Positions 1-9,216 of a DNA stretch of 64,000 nucleotides are shown here, piece by piece. The position numbers and the translations under genes are program-made. This DNA is from Synechococcus sp. BSA11S (GTDB lineage: Bacteria > Cyanobacteriota > Cyanobacteriia > PCC-6307 > Cyanobiaceae), in NCBI RefSeq assembly GCF_014224355.1, contig NZ_VNWP01000002.1, forward strand, positions 62,001 to 126,000, in the 5' to 3' direction. Below the pieces are notes generated by a model. That model had not been told where the DNA came from and searched no databases. It was given only the letters and a program-made list of their open reading frames with translations. The number at the start of each line of letters is the position of its first letter. The first letter of the stretch is position 1.

Positions 1-393
<393 letters not shown>

Positions 394-405
394 GGGAGAT
401 CCCCC

Positions 406-1254
406 GTGCTCACACTCCTGAGTGAGAACCGCAGCTTTGCGGGTGCCCATCGGCGCTACCGGCACCAATCGGCAGCGCTCGCCTGTGAGATGACCCTGGC
501 GGTGTACCTGCCTCCCCAGGCCCTGGCCGGCGGCTCCGTGCCGGCGCTGTACTGGCTCTCCGGGCTCACCTGCACCGATGAGAATTTCATGCAGAAGGCT
601 GGCGCCCATCGCCTGGCCTCCAGCCTCGGCCTGGCCCTGATCGCTCCCGACACCAGCCCCCGTGGCGCTGAGGTGCCTGGAGATCCTGACGGAGCCTGGG
701 ACTTCGGCCATGGGGCCGGCTTCTACCTCAATGCCAGCGAACCCCCCTGGGAGCGCCACTACCGCATGCACGATTACGTGGTGGAGGAGCTGCCGGCGCT
801 GCTGGAGGCCCAGCTTCCCCTCAACGGGCTGCGCGGCATCAGTGGCCATTCGATGGGGGGGCATGGCGCCCTGGTCTCTGCCCTGCGCCACCCCGGCCGC
901 TACCGCTCCGTTTCGGCCTTCGCACCGATTGCTCATCCGAGCTGCTGCCCCTGGGGGGAGAAGGCGTTCAGCCGTTACCTCGGCCCCGATCGCACCCACT
1001 GGAGTTCCTGGGACGCCTGCGAGCTGATCGCCTCGGCGCCGGAGCGGCTGCCGCTGCTGATCGACCAGGGACTCGACGATCCCTTCCTGGAGAGTCAGCT
1101 GCGACCCGATGACCTCGAGGCTGCCGCCCACGCCGCCGGCCACCCGCTCCAGCTGAGGCTCCAGCCGGGCTACGACCACAGCTACTTCTTCATCGCCAGC
1201 TTCATCGAGGACCACCTGCGGCACCACGCGGCGGCCCTGATTCCCCTGGGCTAG
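406..1254 (+). CDS. fghA: S-formylglutathione hydrolase
   Basis: A 282-residue alpha/beta-hydrolase of the esterase D family, normal length. It splits S-formylglutathione into formate and glutathione, the second step of glutathione-dependent formaldehyde detoxification. The nucleophile motif GHSMGG places the catalytic serine near residue 149. The acid and base are likely in the LDDPF and YDHSYFF segments. The LTCTDENF motif after the second strand is typical of the family. The start is GTG at 406, preceded by GAGGGAG at the end of the dehydrogenase gene, so the two genes form one operon. The stop codon overlaps the stop of the convergent leuS gene in a shared CTAG. Confidence 0.95.
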   Translation: MLTLLSENRSFAGAHRRYRHQSAALACEMTLAVYLPPQALAGGSVPALYWLSGLTCTDENFMQKAGAHRLASSLGLALIAPDTSPRGAEVPGDPDGAWDFGHGAGFYLNASEPPWERHYRMHDYVVEELPALLEAQLPLNGLRGISGHSMGGHGALVSALRHPGRYRSVSAFAPIAHPSCCPWGEKAFSRYLGPDRTHWSSWDACELIASAPERLPLLIDQGLDDPFLESQLRPDDLEAAAHAAGHPLQLRLQPGYDHSYFFIASFIEDHLRHHAAALIPLG

Positions 1255-3908
1255 GGCACCAGGTTCACGAGCTTGCCGGGCACCACGATCACGCGGCGGG
1301 GAGGCTGGCCTTCCAGCCACCTCAGGGCGATCTCACTCTCCAGGGCCAGCCGCTCCAGGGTGGCGGCATCGGCATCGGCCGGCACCTCCAGCTGGCCCCG
1401 CACCTTGCCTTTCACCTGGATCACCAGGGGGACCGTGTCCTGAATCAGGGCGGCGGGATCGGCCACGGGCCAGCGCTGGCGATGCACGCTGGCGGCTCCA
1501 CCCAGCCGCTGCCAGAGCTCTTCGGCCAGGTGGGGCGCGAAGGGGGCCAGCAGGATCACCAGGGCCCTGAGCGCTTCGATGGCCACGGGCTCGGCCGCGG
1601 CCTCCAGCTGAGCCGCCATGGCATTGCTGAGTTTCATCAGCTCCGAGACGGCGGTGTTGAACTGGTAACGCCCCGGGGCCAGGTCGTCGTCGATGGCGGC
1701 GATGGCGGTGTGCACGGCCCTTCGCAGCTCCTTCTCCCCTGGGGTGCTCGCCTCGGCGGGCCCAGCCGCGGCGGCCCTCAGGCTCAGTCCACGGGCCACC
1801 GCCCCGTCCACCAGCCGCCACAGCCGCTGCAGAAAGCGGAACTGACCTTCGACGTCAGCGTCGTCCCACTCCAGGTCCTTCTCGGGCGGTGCCTTGAACA
1901 GGATGAACATGCGGGCGGTGTCGGCTCCATAACGGTCGATCACCACGGAGGGGTCGACGCCGTTGTGCTTCGACTTGGACATCTTCTCGAAGAAGGTGTC
2001 GAGCCGCTCACCATCGGCCGGATCGCGGGGATCGGCGGGATCGCTCACATCCGCCGGGGCCACGTAGCGGCCCGTCTGGGGATTTCTGTAGGTGATGGCC
2101 TGGACCATGCCCTGGGTGAGCAGCCGCTGGAACGGCTCATCGAAGCTCAGCAGGCCACGGTCGCGCAGCACCTTGGTGAAGAAGCGGGAATAGAGCAGGT
2201 GCAGGATGGCGTGCTCGATGCCGCCCACGTACTGGTCCACGGGCAACCAGCGGTCGGCAGCACTCCGCTCGAAGGGCAGGCGGGTGTTGTGGGGATCGCT
2301 GTAGCGCAGGTAGTACCAGGAGGAGCAGATGAAGGTGTCCATCGTGTCGGTCTCCCGCCTGGCGGCCTGGCCGCAGCAGGGGCAGGGCACCGTCACCCAG
2401 CTCTCCAGCTGCGCCAGGGGTGAGCCGCCCTTGGCGCTGAAGGCCAGATCCCTGGGCAGTTCCACCGGCAGCTGCTCCGCCGGCACCGGCACCACACCGC
2501 AGCTTTCGCAGTGGATCACGGGGATGGGACAGCCCCAGTAGCGCTGGCGGGAAATCAGCCAGTCGCGCAGCCGGTAGCGCACCTTTCCCTCACCCCAGCC
2601 TTCCGCTTCGGCCAGGGTCACGATCCCGGCACGGGCTTCAGCCGCATCGAGGCCGTCAAAGGGGCCGGAATGGACCAGGCACCCCCCTCCGGTCCAGGCG
2701 CCACCGTCGTAGGCCTCTTCGTGGGCGCCCTCGGGCACGATCACCCGCTTCACCGGCAGCTCGTACTGGCGGGCGAACACGAAATCCCGCTGGTCGTGGG
2801 CGGGGACCCCCATCACGGCGCCGGTGCCGTAGTCGGCCAGCACGTAATCAGCGATCCAGATGGGGATCGTCTCGCCGTTGAAGGGGTTGCGCACGCTGGC
2901 GCCCAGGGGCACCCCCCGCTTGGGCTGATCCTCGGCGGTGCGTTCCTGTTCGCTCTGGGCGCTGACCAGATCACAGAAGGCCTCCACCGCCAGGCGCTGC
3001 TCAGGGGCGGTGAGGCTGGCCACCAGGGGATGCTCCGGGGCCAGCACCAGGTAGCTCACGCCATAGACGGTGTCGGGTCGGGTGGTGAAGACCGTGATCG
3101 ACGTTGCGCTGCCGGCGGCCGCCGCTGGCGCCACGATCGGGAAGTGCAGCTGGGCCCCGGCCGAGCGCCCGATCCAGTTGGACTGCATCGTGCGCACCCG
3201 CTCCGGCCAGCCATCGAGCTGCTGGAGATCGTCAAGCAGGGCTTCGGCGTAGTCGGTGATGCGCAGGAACCACTGGCGCAGCTGCCGCTTCTCCACCCTG
3301 GCCCCGGAGCGCCAGGAGCGGCCCTCGCCATCCACCTGCTCGTTGGCCAGTACCGTCTGATCGATCGGATCCCAGTTGACCGTCGCTTCCTTGCGGTAGG
3401 CCAGGCCCGCCTCGAAGAACTGGAGGAACAGCCACTGCGTCCAGCGGTAGTAGTCGGCATGACAGGTGGCCAGCTCCCGGTCCCAGTCGATCGAGAGGCC
3501 GAGGCGCTGGAGCTGGGCCCGCATCTGGCCGATGTTGGCATCGGTCCAGTCGCCGGGATCCACGCCCCGCTCGATGGCGGCATTCTCCGCCGGCAGGCCG
3601 AAGGCGTCCCAGCCCATCGGATGCAGCACCCGACTCCCCCGCAGACGCTGCACCCGGGCGATCACATCAGTGATCACGTAGTTGCGCACATGGCCCATGT
3701 GCAGGTTCCCCGAGGGGTAGGGGAACATCGAGAGGGCATAAAACGTCTCGCCGTCACCGCTGCCCTCGCCGTCATCGCTGGGTTCGGGTGTCCGGTGCAG
3801 TCCCTGCTCCTGCCAGCTCCGCTGCCAGCCGGCCTCGATCGCCTCTGGGCGGTAGCGGTTGGCGTCCGGGCTGTTGCCGGCGTTGGGATGGGAGTCGGAC
3901 GCGGCCAT
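1251..3908 (-). CDS. leuS: Leucyl-tRNA synthetase
   Basis: A class I aminoacyl-tRNA synthetase of 885 residues from the preferred start (MAASDSHPN); the frame is open 19 codons further upstream. The HIGH signature appears as HMGH at residues 70-73 and the KMSKS loop as KMSKS at about 642-646. The editing (CP1) domain contains the conserved T-rich VFTTRPDT segment and [15 protein letters not shown]. The enzyme charges tRNA-Leu and hydrolyses misacylated products. It converges on fghA with a four-base shared stop region and lies upstream of hfq on the same strand, although 83 bases separate hfq's stop from this start. Confidence 0.97.
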   Translation of the reverse strand: MAASDSHPNAGNSPDANRYRPEAIEAGWQRSWQEQGLHRTPEPSDDGEGSGDGETFYALSMFPYPSGNLHMGHVRNYVITDVIARVQRLRGSRVLHPMGWDAFGLPAENAAIERGVDPGDWTDANIGQMRAQLQRLGLSIDWDRELATCHADYYRWTQWLFLQFFEAGLAYRKEATVNWDPIDQTVLANEQVDGEGRSWRSGARVEKRQLRQWFLRITDYAEALLDDLQQLDGWPERVRTMQSNWIGRSAGAQLHFPIVAPAAAAGSATSITVFTTRPDTVYGVSYLVLAPEHPLVASLTAPEQRLAVEAFCDLVSAQSEQERTAEDQPKRGVPLGASVRNPFNGETIPIWIADYVLADYGTGAVMGVPAHDQRDFVFARQYELPVKRVIVPEGAHEEAYDGGAWTGGGCLVHSGPFDGLDAAEARAGIVTLAEAEGWGEGKVRYRLRDWLISRQRYWGCPIPVIHCESCGVVPVPAEQLPVELPRDLAFSAKGGSPLAQLESWVTVPCPCCGQAARRETDTMDTFICSSWYYLRYSDPHNTRLPFERSAADRWLPVDQYVGGIEHAILHLLYSRFFTKVLRDRGLLSFDEPFQRLLTQGMVQAITYRNPQTGRYVAPADVSDPADPRDPADGERLDTFFEKMSKSKHNGVDPSVVIDRYGADTARMFILFKAPPEKDLEWDDADVEGQFRFLQRLWRLVDGAVARGLSLRAAAAGPAEASTPGEKELRRAVHTAIAAIDDDLAPGRYQFNTAVSELMKLSNAMAAQLEAAAEPVAIEALRALVILLAPFAPHLAEELWQRLGGAASVHRQRWPVADPAALIQDTVPLVIQVKGKVRGQLEVPADADAATLERLALESEIALRWLEGQPPRRVIVVPGKLVNLVP

Positions 3909-3991
3909 GTTCCGGAGTCGGCCGGTTCGCATCAGCCGTTGAGTGCGTGATTGTGATCGTGCCACACCTCCATGGGGCGATCAGATCGGGT

Positions 3992-4213
3992 TCATTCCAG
4001 CGCCTGAATGGTGTCGAGGGCGGAGCGGCGGATCAGCACCGGCTGATGGGCGTTCGCGGGGCGCAGGGCAAGAAACTCGGGGTCCTGCCAATCGAGGCAG
4101 CCTTCGAGCTGCTCTCCACCCGGGAATCGCACCCGCAGAGCCGTGCGCTGACGGACCCAGTTCTGGAGCTGGCGTACGCCAGGCAGGCTTGGATCCAGGT
4201 TGTGACTCTCCAT
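3992..4213 (-). CDS. hfq: Hfq, cyanobacterial-type RNA chaperone-like Sm protein
   Basis: A 73-residue Sm-fold protein that is easily missed because its frame stays open far beyond it. It starts MESHNLDPSLPGVRQ and contains LEGCLDWQDPEFLAL (Sm1 strand-loop region) and VLIRRSALDTI (Sm2 region). These resemble the divergent Hfq of cyanobacteria (pattern LPSVRQ...G.L.WQD....IVR..AI) more than the enterobacterial protein. In Synechocystis this protein binds the pilus motor ATPase PilB1 and is needed for motility, and it has lost most canonical RNA-binding residues; whether that holds here is inference. It is divergent from dapF with only 12 bases between start codons, an arrangement I recall from other cyanobacteria. 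Confidence 0.88.
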   Translation of the reverse strand: MESHNLDPSLPGVRQLQNWVRQRTALRVRFPGGEQLEGCLDWQDPEFLALRPANAHQPVLIRRSALDTIQALE

Positions 4214-4225
4214 AGGATTCAGGCT

Positions 4226-5404
4226 ATGTCGATCGAGAGCGGAGCCGTGCTGGCATTCAGCAAGTACCAGGGGCTGGGCAACGACTTTCTGATGCTCGAC
4301 GGTCGCGAGGCCGCTGATCCAGGGGAGGTGTTCGGGCTCGACCCCGAGCGGGTGCGCAGGATCTGCGACCGCCGCTTCGGCGTGGGCGGCGATGGTGTGA
4401 TTCTCGCGCTCCCCCCGATTGGGGATGGAGAACTGCGCATGCGCATCTTCAATGCCGACGGCAGCGAAGCGGAGATGTGCGGCAACGGCATCCGCTGCCT
4501 GGCCCGTTTTCTGGCCGACAGCGACGGAGATCAACCGGGCCGGACCTGGCAGGTGGAGACAATGGCCGGTCGGATGGTGCCGGAACTGCTCAGCGACGGC
4601 ACGGTGCGCGTGGACATGGGCGAGCCGTTCCTGGTGCCCGACCAGGTACCCACCACCCTGCCGATCGGCCCGGCGGGGTTGCCCCAGGGGGACCTGGAGG
4701 TGGAGGGGACCCGCTTCGGGGGGGCGGCGGCCGGGATGGGCAATCCCCATCTGGTGATTCCGGTGGAGGCGGTGGAGGGCGTGGATCTGGAGCGTTTCGG
4801 CGCCCTGCTGGAGGTGCATCCTGCTTTTCCGGCCCGCACCAATGTTCATTTCGTGCAGGTGCTCGGCGCCGACCATCTGGTGATGCGCGTCTGGGAGCGG
4901 GGGGCTGGCCCCACCCTGGCCTGCGGCACCGGGGCCTGCGCCACCCTCGTGGCCTGCCATCGCCTGGGCCTGAGCGCCCGCTCGGCCCGTCTGGATCTGC
5001 CCGGCGGGTCTCTCTGGATCGACTGGGATTCCCAGTCGAACCATCTGTTCATGACCGGGCCTGCCGAACCGGTGTTTGATGGGGTGCTGGCGCCTGCGGC
5101 GGAGAACGCCGTGCAGCCGGACAGCACCGCTGAAGGCGTTGCTGAGCTCGCCACCAGGCCGGAGACGCCGCGGCCGGCTGAGCCAGAAGACATCAACTGC
5201 GCGATCAACTGCGCGATCGCCTGCGTGGAGGGCTGCCAGCGGCCCGACGACTGCCCCAGTGCCGAGGCCCGTCGCCGGGTGGAGGCGCTGCTGCAGAGCC
5301 GTTCGCTCGATGATCTGGTTGCCCTGGCGACCCAGTCGCTGGAAGCCCGCACCCAGGCCCGCTTCAGCCGCGACGGCGCTGGCTCCGGGCCCCGGGCCGA
5401 GTGA
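4226..5404 (+). CDS. dapF: Diaminopimelate epimerase with a cysteine-rich C-terminal extension
   Basis: Converts LL- to meso-diaminopimelate for lysine and peptidoglycan synthesis in the cytoplasm. The two catalytic cysteines are present: C85 in EMCGNGIRC and C233 in ACGTGACA. The N-terminal FSKYQGLGNDF motif fixes the fold. The start is the ATG at 4226 (MSIESGAV). The enzyme part ends near residue 284, the usual family length of about 280. A further 108 residues follow: a Pro/Ala/Glu-rich linker, then a segment with cysteines at 325, 329, 333, 337 and 343 (C-x3-C-x3-C-x3-C-x5-C), then a charged helical tail. I do not recognise this extension. The GTG of the next gene overlaps this stop (GTGA). 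Confidence 0.95.
   Translation: MSIESGAVLAFSKYQGLGNDFLMLDGREAADPGEVFGLDPERVRRICDRRFGVGGDGVILALPPIGDGELRMRIFNADGSEAEMCGNGIRCLARFLADSDGDQPGRTWQVETMAGRMVPELLSDGTVRVDMGEPFLVPDQVPTTLPIGPAGLPQGDLEVEGTRFGGAAAGMGNPHLVIPVEAVEGVDLERFGALLEVHPAFPARTNVHFVQVLGADHLVMRVWERGAGPTLACGTGACATLVACHRLGLSARSARLDLPGGSLWIDWDSQSNHLFMTGPAEPVFDGVLAPAAENAVQPDSTAEGVAELATRPETPRPAEPEDINCAINCAIACVEGCQRPDDCPSAEARRRVEALLQSRSLDDLVALATQSLEARTQARFSRDGAGSGPRAE
5192..5215 (+). repeat. Tandem 12-base repeat inside dapF encoding INCA-INCA
   Basis: ATCAACTGCGCG occurs twice back to back and is followed by a degenerate third copy (ATCGCCTGCG). In frame it gives INCA INCA IACV, which creates the four-residue spacing of the cysteines in the DapF extension. 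A HIP1 octamer (GCGATCGC) sits at 5213-5220 across the second and third copies. Confidence 0.8.
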
Positions 5405-6594
5405 CCCGGAGCCTGCCCGAGGGCTCTGCAGCGCAGGAGCTCTACCTCGATGCTTCAGCCGGCTCCCCTCCTGCCGCAACGGTGCTGGAGGTCATGGCTG
5501 CCGCCACGGGAACCGCCTGGGCCAATCCCTCCAGCCTGCATGGCTATGGGCTGAGGGCAGCTGAATCGCTGGAGCGCAGCCGCCAGGTGATCGCGTCCCT
5601 GCTCGGTGCCGAGCCCCGGCAGCTCACATTCTGCTCGGGGGGCACTGAGGCTGCCCACCTGGCCCTGCTCGGGGCGGCGGCGGCCCTGCCCCCCGGCCGG
5701 CTGCTGATCTCGGCGGTGGAGCATCCGGCGGTGCAGGCTGCGGCCGAGCGTCTGGCCGGTTCGGGCTGGTCGCTGGAGCGGCTTCCGGTCGATCCTGTCG
5801 GCCGGGTGCGATTGGATCGCCTGGAGGCCCTGCTGGAGCCCCCCACGCGGCTGGTCTCCGTGATCTGGGGCCAGAGCGAGGTGGGCACGCTTCAACCCCT
5901 TCAGGCGATCGGAGAGCGTTGCCGCCGTGCCGGCGTGCTGCTGCACAGCGACGCCGTTCAGGTGGTGGGCCACCGCCCCATTGATTTCACTGCCCTGCCG
6001 GTGGATCTGTTCAGCTTCACCGCCCACAAACTGCAGGGACCGCGGGGGATCGGGGCGCTGCTGGCCCGTCCCGGCCTGGAACTGCGTCCGCTGCTCGAAG
6101 GCGGCGGCCAGGAGGGGGGGCTGCGCTCCGGGACCGAACCGGTGATTCTGGCGGCTGGATTCGCCCAGGCCCTGCGGCTGGCCCAGCAGCGGCTGGCGCT
6201 GCACGGCGGCCGGGATCCGCTGCAGCCATGGCGTGACCGCCTGCTGGAGGCCTTGCTGGCCTTGGGCGGTGTGGAGCTGAGTGGCTGCCCCGATGAGCGT
6301 CTGCCCCACCACCTCAGCCTGGTGGTGCGGGATGGTGCCGGGCGCCCCCTGCCAGGTCGCCGTCTGGTGCAGGCCCTCTGGCGCCAGGGGCTGGCTGTCA
6401 GCAGTGGCAGTGCCTGTCAGGGGGGGCGCGCCGGCGCCAGTCCGGTGCTGATGGCCATGGGCTACGACCCGGAACTGGCCGCCAGTGGCCTGCGCCTGAG
6501 CCTGGGCCCCTGGCTTGATTCCAATCAGCTCGACGCGGTGCCCGTCCGCTTCGAGCGGGCCCGGCAGGCTGTGGTCGACGGCCACCTTGGGTAG
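5401..6594 (+). CDS. Cysteine desulfurase-like class V aminotransferase (NifS/IscS family)
   Basis: A 397-residue fold-type I PLP enzyme that would release sulfur from cysteine as a persulfide for Fe-S or thio-cofactor assembly. Family marks are YLDASAGSPP at the N-terminus, FCSGGTEA (cofactor phosphate binding), DAVQVVGH, the PLP lysine in FTAHKLQGPRG (K210) and the cysteine loop SSGSACQGG (C339). The loop is close to the IscS/NifS type, but the protein is divergent (for example Q in place of the usual T/S after the active cysteine), so it may be an accessory desulfurase and not the main housekeeping one. The GTG start overlaps the dapF stop, so translation is probably coupled. Confidence 0.85.
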   Translation: MTRSLPEGSAAQELYLDASAGSPPAATVLEVMAAATGTAWANPSSLHGYGLRAAESLERSRQVIASLLGAEPRQLTFCSGGTEAAHLALLGAAAALPPGRLLISAVEHPAVQAAAERLAGSGWSLERLPVDPVGRVRLDRLEALLEPPTRLVSVIWGQSEVGTLQPLQAIGERCRRAGVLLHSDAVQVVGHRPIDFTALPVDLFSFTAHKLQGPRGIGALLARPGLELRPLLEGGGQEGGLRSGTEPVILAAGFAQALRLAQQRLALHGGRDPLQPWRDRLLEALLALGGVELSGCPDERLPHHLSLVVRDGAGRPLPGRRLVQALWRQGLAVSSGSACQGGRAGASPVLMAMGYDPELAASGLRLSLGPWLDSNQLDAVPVRFERARQAVVDGHLG

Positions 6595-6606
6595 GGTCGC
6601 CGAGCT

Positions 6607-7320
6607 TTGCCGTGCCTTTGCGTGCTCCCTCCCGATCTGCGCAGCGCCGAAGCTGAGGCCCTCTCAGCCCTGGCGGCGGCCCTCGCTGACACCCCCCGCG
6701 GGCGCTGGACGGTGGAGCTGCGCTTCGAGGGTCTCAAGGTGCTGCACCTGGCCCTGAGGCTGCTGGCGGCCCTGGATCCCACGGAGCGGCCTGTGCGCCT
6801 GCTCTTCCCTGACGCCGGTGCCGCCGCCCTGGCCCGGCGCGATGCCCCTGAGCTGGCGCCGCATCTGGGCTCGCTCGGGGATCAGCTGCGGCGCCAGGAG
6901 CAGCAGAGTGATCCCCCCTCCGCCGACCTGCTGATCATGGTGGAGCCCGCCCAGGCCGAGTACGAGGAGGTGGAGCGTCTCTGTCAGGCCCATCCCGCCG
7001 GGGTGGTGCTGCTGAACGGACGCCTGGAGGACGCCGCCGTGGGCATCGGCAGCGTGGCCCGCGAGCGCCGGCGCGGGTTTCTCGCCTCCTGGCAAGCGGC
7101 CTATGCCCTTCTGCCTCTGGACTGCGGCGCCCTTCGCTTCGCATTTCCCGGTCCATGGGAGCTCTATCGCCTGGATCCCGACGGCTACCGTCCAGCCGCC
7201 AGCTTCGAGCAGAAGCCCGATGCGGAACAGCAGGCTGAGGCCCTCAGCTCCGAGGACGGCCCCGATGTGGTGGCGGGTCTGCAGGCCCTCGACCGGTTCA
7301 TCGGCAGCCTGCGCAACTGA
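6607..7320 (+). CDS. DUF1995 family protein
   Basis: A 237-residue soluble protein of the DUF1995 family, shared by cyanobacteria and chloroplasts. Plant members include proteins affecting photosystem II accumulation, but the biochemical role is unknown. Supporting features are the N-terminal LRSAEAEALSAL helix, RWTVELRFEGLKVL, the LLIMVEPAQAEYEEVERL strand-helix and the central WQAAYALLPLDCGALRFAFPG-type segment. The start is uncertain: TTG at 6607 or the in-frame GTG at 6622. It lies 12 bases after the cysteine desulfurase-like gene and is probably cotranscribed. Confidence 0.75.
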   Translation: MPCLCVLPPDLRSAEAEALSALAAALADTPRGRWTVELRFEGLKVLHLALRLLAALDPTERPVRLLFPDAGAAALARRDAPELAPHLGSLGDQLRRQEQQSDPPSADLLIMVEPAQAEYEEVERLCQAHPAGVVLLNGRLEDAAVGIGSVARERRRGFLASWQAAYALLPLDCGALRFAFPGPWELYRLDPDGYRPAASFEQKPDAEQQAEALSSEDGPDVVAGLQALDRFIGSLRN

Positions 7321-7376
7321 CCCCCCCTGGCCGGAGCGGTGAAGGCTCCTTAAAGTTGCGCGTCTGCCCCTTGCCC

Positions 7377-7916
7377 ATGCCCCCTGAGTCAACCCCCGCG
7401 GCGCCGGGTGGGTCCTCCCGCTGGGGGCTGGTCGACATCGGCGCCGCAGGCGCCGTGCTGCTGGCCATCGCAGGTGTTGTCTGGAGCCCGAAACTCAGTG
7501 GTGCCGTGGCCACCGCCACCGGAGCGATGCAGCCGGTGACAGTGATCGTCGACGTGCGCGGGATTCCCTCCGCTGATCCCGATGGCTTGATCGCCGCGGC
7601 CCGTGAGGAGGGAAAGGTCAGCATCGTGATCCGCAATCAGCCCCACGGCAGCGTGAAGCTCAAAGATCTGGAGCGGCTGCAGCGCAGGCTGGTGGCCCTG
7701 CAACCCGACGGGAGCGTCGTGACCGCCGAGGATCCGAACCAGGCCAGGGTCGGCTCCCTGGATGCCCGCTTCGTTCTCGAGGGCCAGGGCCGGAAGACCG
7801 AAGGCGGGGTGGTCTTCGGCAACCAGAACCTCAAGATCGGAGCCCCGATCGAGCTTGAGGGTCGCAACTACCGCCTCAATGGTTCTGTCAGTGGTCTTGT
7901 CCTTGGTGAGTCCTGA
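7377..7916 (+). CDS. DUF4330 family membrane-anchored protein
   Basis: A 179-residue protein that looks like cyanobacterial DUF4330 members. A short N-terminal tail rich in Pro and Ser is followed by one membrane segment (about residues 20-40, LVDIGAAGAVLLAIAGVVW). A globular part follows, with VTVIVDVRGIPSADP, VSIVIRNQPHG and a terminal IELEGRNYRLNGSVSGL strand pair. The function is unknown; the topology suggests a membrane-anchored domain outside the cytoplasm. The ATG at 7377 is preferred to an upstream start at 7356. The stop is one base before the dacB start, consistent with an operon. Confidence 0.72.
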   Translation: MPPESTPAAPGGSSRWGLVDIGAAGAVLLAIAGVVWSPKLSGAVATATGAMQPVTVIVDVRGIPSADPDGLIAAAREEGKVSIVIRNQPHGSVKLKDLERLQRRLVALQPDGSVVTAEDPNQARVGSLDARFVLEGQGRKTEGGVVFGNQNLKIGAPIELEGRNYRLNGSVSGLVLGES

Positions 7917-7917
7917 G

Positions 7918-9216
7918 ATGATGGTGATGATCTCCCAACCCCAGACCCGTCGCGCCCCTCGGCGTCTGGTCAGGGCCCTTGCCTTCGGCCTGGCCCTGGC
8001 GCCAGGACTGCCCGTGCTGGCTGCCGACCCCCTGGCCCGGCTTCCCGGTTCCCCGGCAGCGGCCGGACTGCCACGGCTCCAGAGCCAGGTGAGCTGCCCG
8101 GCCCTGCAGCAACGGGTCCAGGCCAGCCTGGGGGGTGAAGCCAGGGTCTGGAGTGTGTCGGTGGCCGATGGCAGCGGCCGGCTGCTGGCCGATGTGAACG
8201 GCCTGCAACCGAGGGTGCCCGCCTCCAACCAGAAGCTGCTGAGCACGGCCTTCGCTCTGGATCGTCTCGGCCCTGACTATCGCCTCACCACCCGCCTCTG
8301 GCGCCTCTCCGATGGGACCCTGCGGCTCACCGGAGAAGGCGATCCCGACCTTGCCCTGCCCCAGTTGCAGCGCTTCGCCAAGCTGGCTCTCGGCTCCGGG
8401 GGTGCCGATGGAGCCCCCCCCAGCGCGGTGCGGCTCCAACTGGCCGAGATGCCACCCCAGGCCTGGTGGCCCCAGGGCTGGCATCCCGGTGATCGCGCCT
8501 ATGCCTACGGCGCTCCGATCACCCGCCTGGCCCTCACCAGCAATGCCATCAACATGGCGGTGGCCAACCCCACCTCCCGGCTGCGCACTCTGCTCAACCG
8601 GGAACTGGTGCGCCAGGGGGGGAAGGCCATTCAGATGACGGTGGTGTCCCCCGACGCACCCCTCTCCAGCGATGCCGTGCTGATCCATGAGGAGCCCTCA
8701 GCTCCGATGCACAACCTGCTCAGCCTGGCCAACACCGAAAGCCACAACTTCACCGCCGAAGTGCTGATGCGTCAGGCCAGCGGCAGCTGGAATCTTGCCG
8801 TCAGCCGCCAGGCCCAGATGCAGTGGCTGGCCGAGCAGGGCCTGTCTCTGCAGGGCATCCGGGTGGCCGATGGCAGCGGCCTCGACCGGGCCAATCGGCT
8901 CACCAGCCGCTTCGTGACCTCCCTGCTTCTGACCATGGGGCAGCACCCCTATGCCGGGTACTACATGGCCTCCATGGCGGTGGCCGGTCAGCGGGGCACC
9001 CTGCGCAATCTCTACAAGGGCACCAGCCTGGCGGGCCGCTTTCGCGGCAAGACGGGCACCCTCACCGGGGTGCGCTCGATCAGTGGCGTGCTCAGCACGA
9101 GTGATGGACCCCGTTACGTGAGCCTGATCTCGAATGGTGCTCGGACTCCGAACACCACCATCGGGAGGGTGCTGCGTCAGGTGCAGAACATCAACCTCTG
9201 CCAGCCACCTGCCTGA
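7918..9216 (+). CDS. dacB: D-alanyl-D-alanine carboxypeptidase / endopeptidase (PBP4, peptidase S13)
   Basis: A periplasmic penicillin-binding protein that trims or cleaves peptidoglycan peptide bridges. The 432 residues begin with a signal peptide (Arg-rich start, hydrophobic core, cleavage near PVLAA). The three active-site motifs are visible: SxxK as SNQK with S103 and K106, SxN as SHN in NTESHNF, and KTG in RGKTGTLTG. An insert domain lies between SxxK and SxN, as in the S13 family. Three ATG codons lie close together at 7918, 7921 and 7927, so the exact start is uncertain by a few residues. The 3' end overlaps the convergent coiled-coil gene by 26 bases. Confidence 0.93.
   Translation: MMVMISQPQTRRAPRRLVRALAFGLALAPGLPVLAADPLARLPGSPAAAGLPRLQSQVSCPALQQRVQASLGGEARVWSVSVADGSGRLLADVNGLQPRVPASNQKLLSTAFALDRLGPDYRLTTRLWRLSDGTLRLTGEGDPDLALPQLQRFAKLALGSGGADGAPPSAVRLQLAEMPPQAWWPQGWHPGDRAYAYGAPITRLALTSNAINMAVANPTSRLRTLLNRELVRQGGKAIQMTVVSPDAPLSSDAVLIHEEPSAPMHNLLSLANTESHNFTAEVLMRQASGSWNLAVSRQAQMQWLAEQGLSLQGIRVADGSGLDRANRLTSRFVTSLLLTMGQHPYAGYYMASMAVAGQRGTLRNLYKGTSLAGRFRGKTGTLTGVRSISGVLSTSDGPRYVSLISNGARTPNTTIGRVLRQVQNINLCQPPA

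Noticed and set aside
2511-3950. Long plus-strand open frame opposite leuS
   Set aside because: Antisense shadow of leuS with no recognisable motifs; GC-rich codon bias keeps such frames open.
5192-5220. CRISPR-like repeat
   Set aside because: Only two exact 12-base copies, in frame inside dapF, with no spacers or cas genes.
3992-5479. A 495-codon minus-strand open frame across dapF
   Set aside because: Only its last 74 codons (hfq) have protein features. The rest is Arg/Gly/Gln-rich antisense of dapF, as expected in GC-rich DNA.
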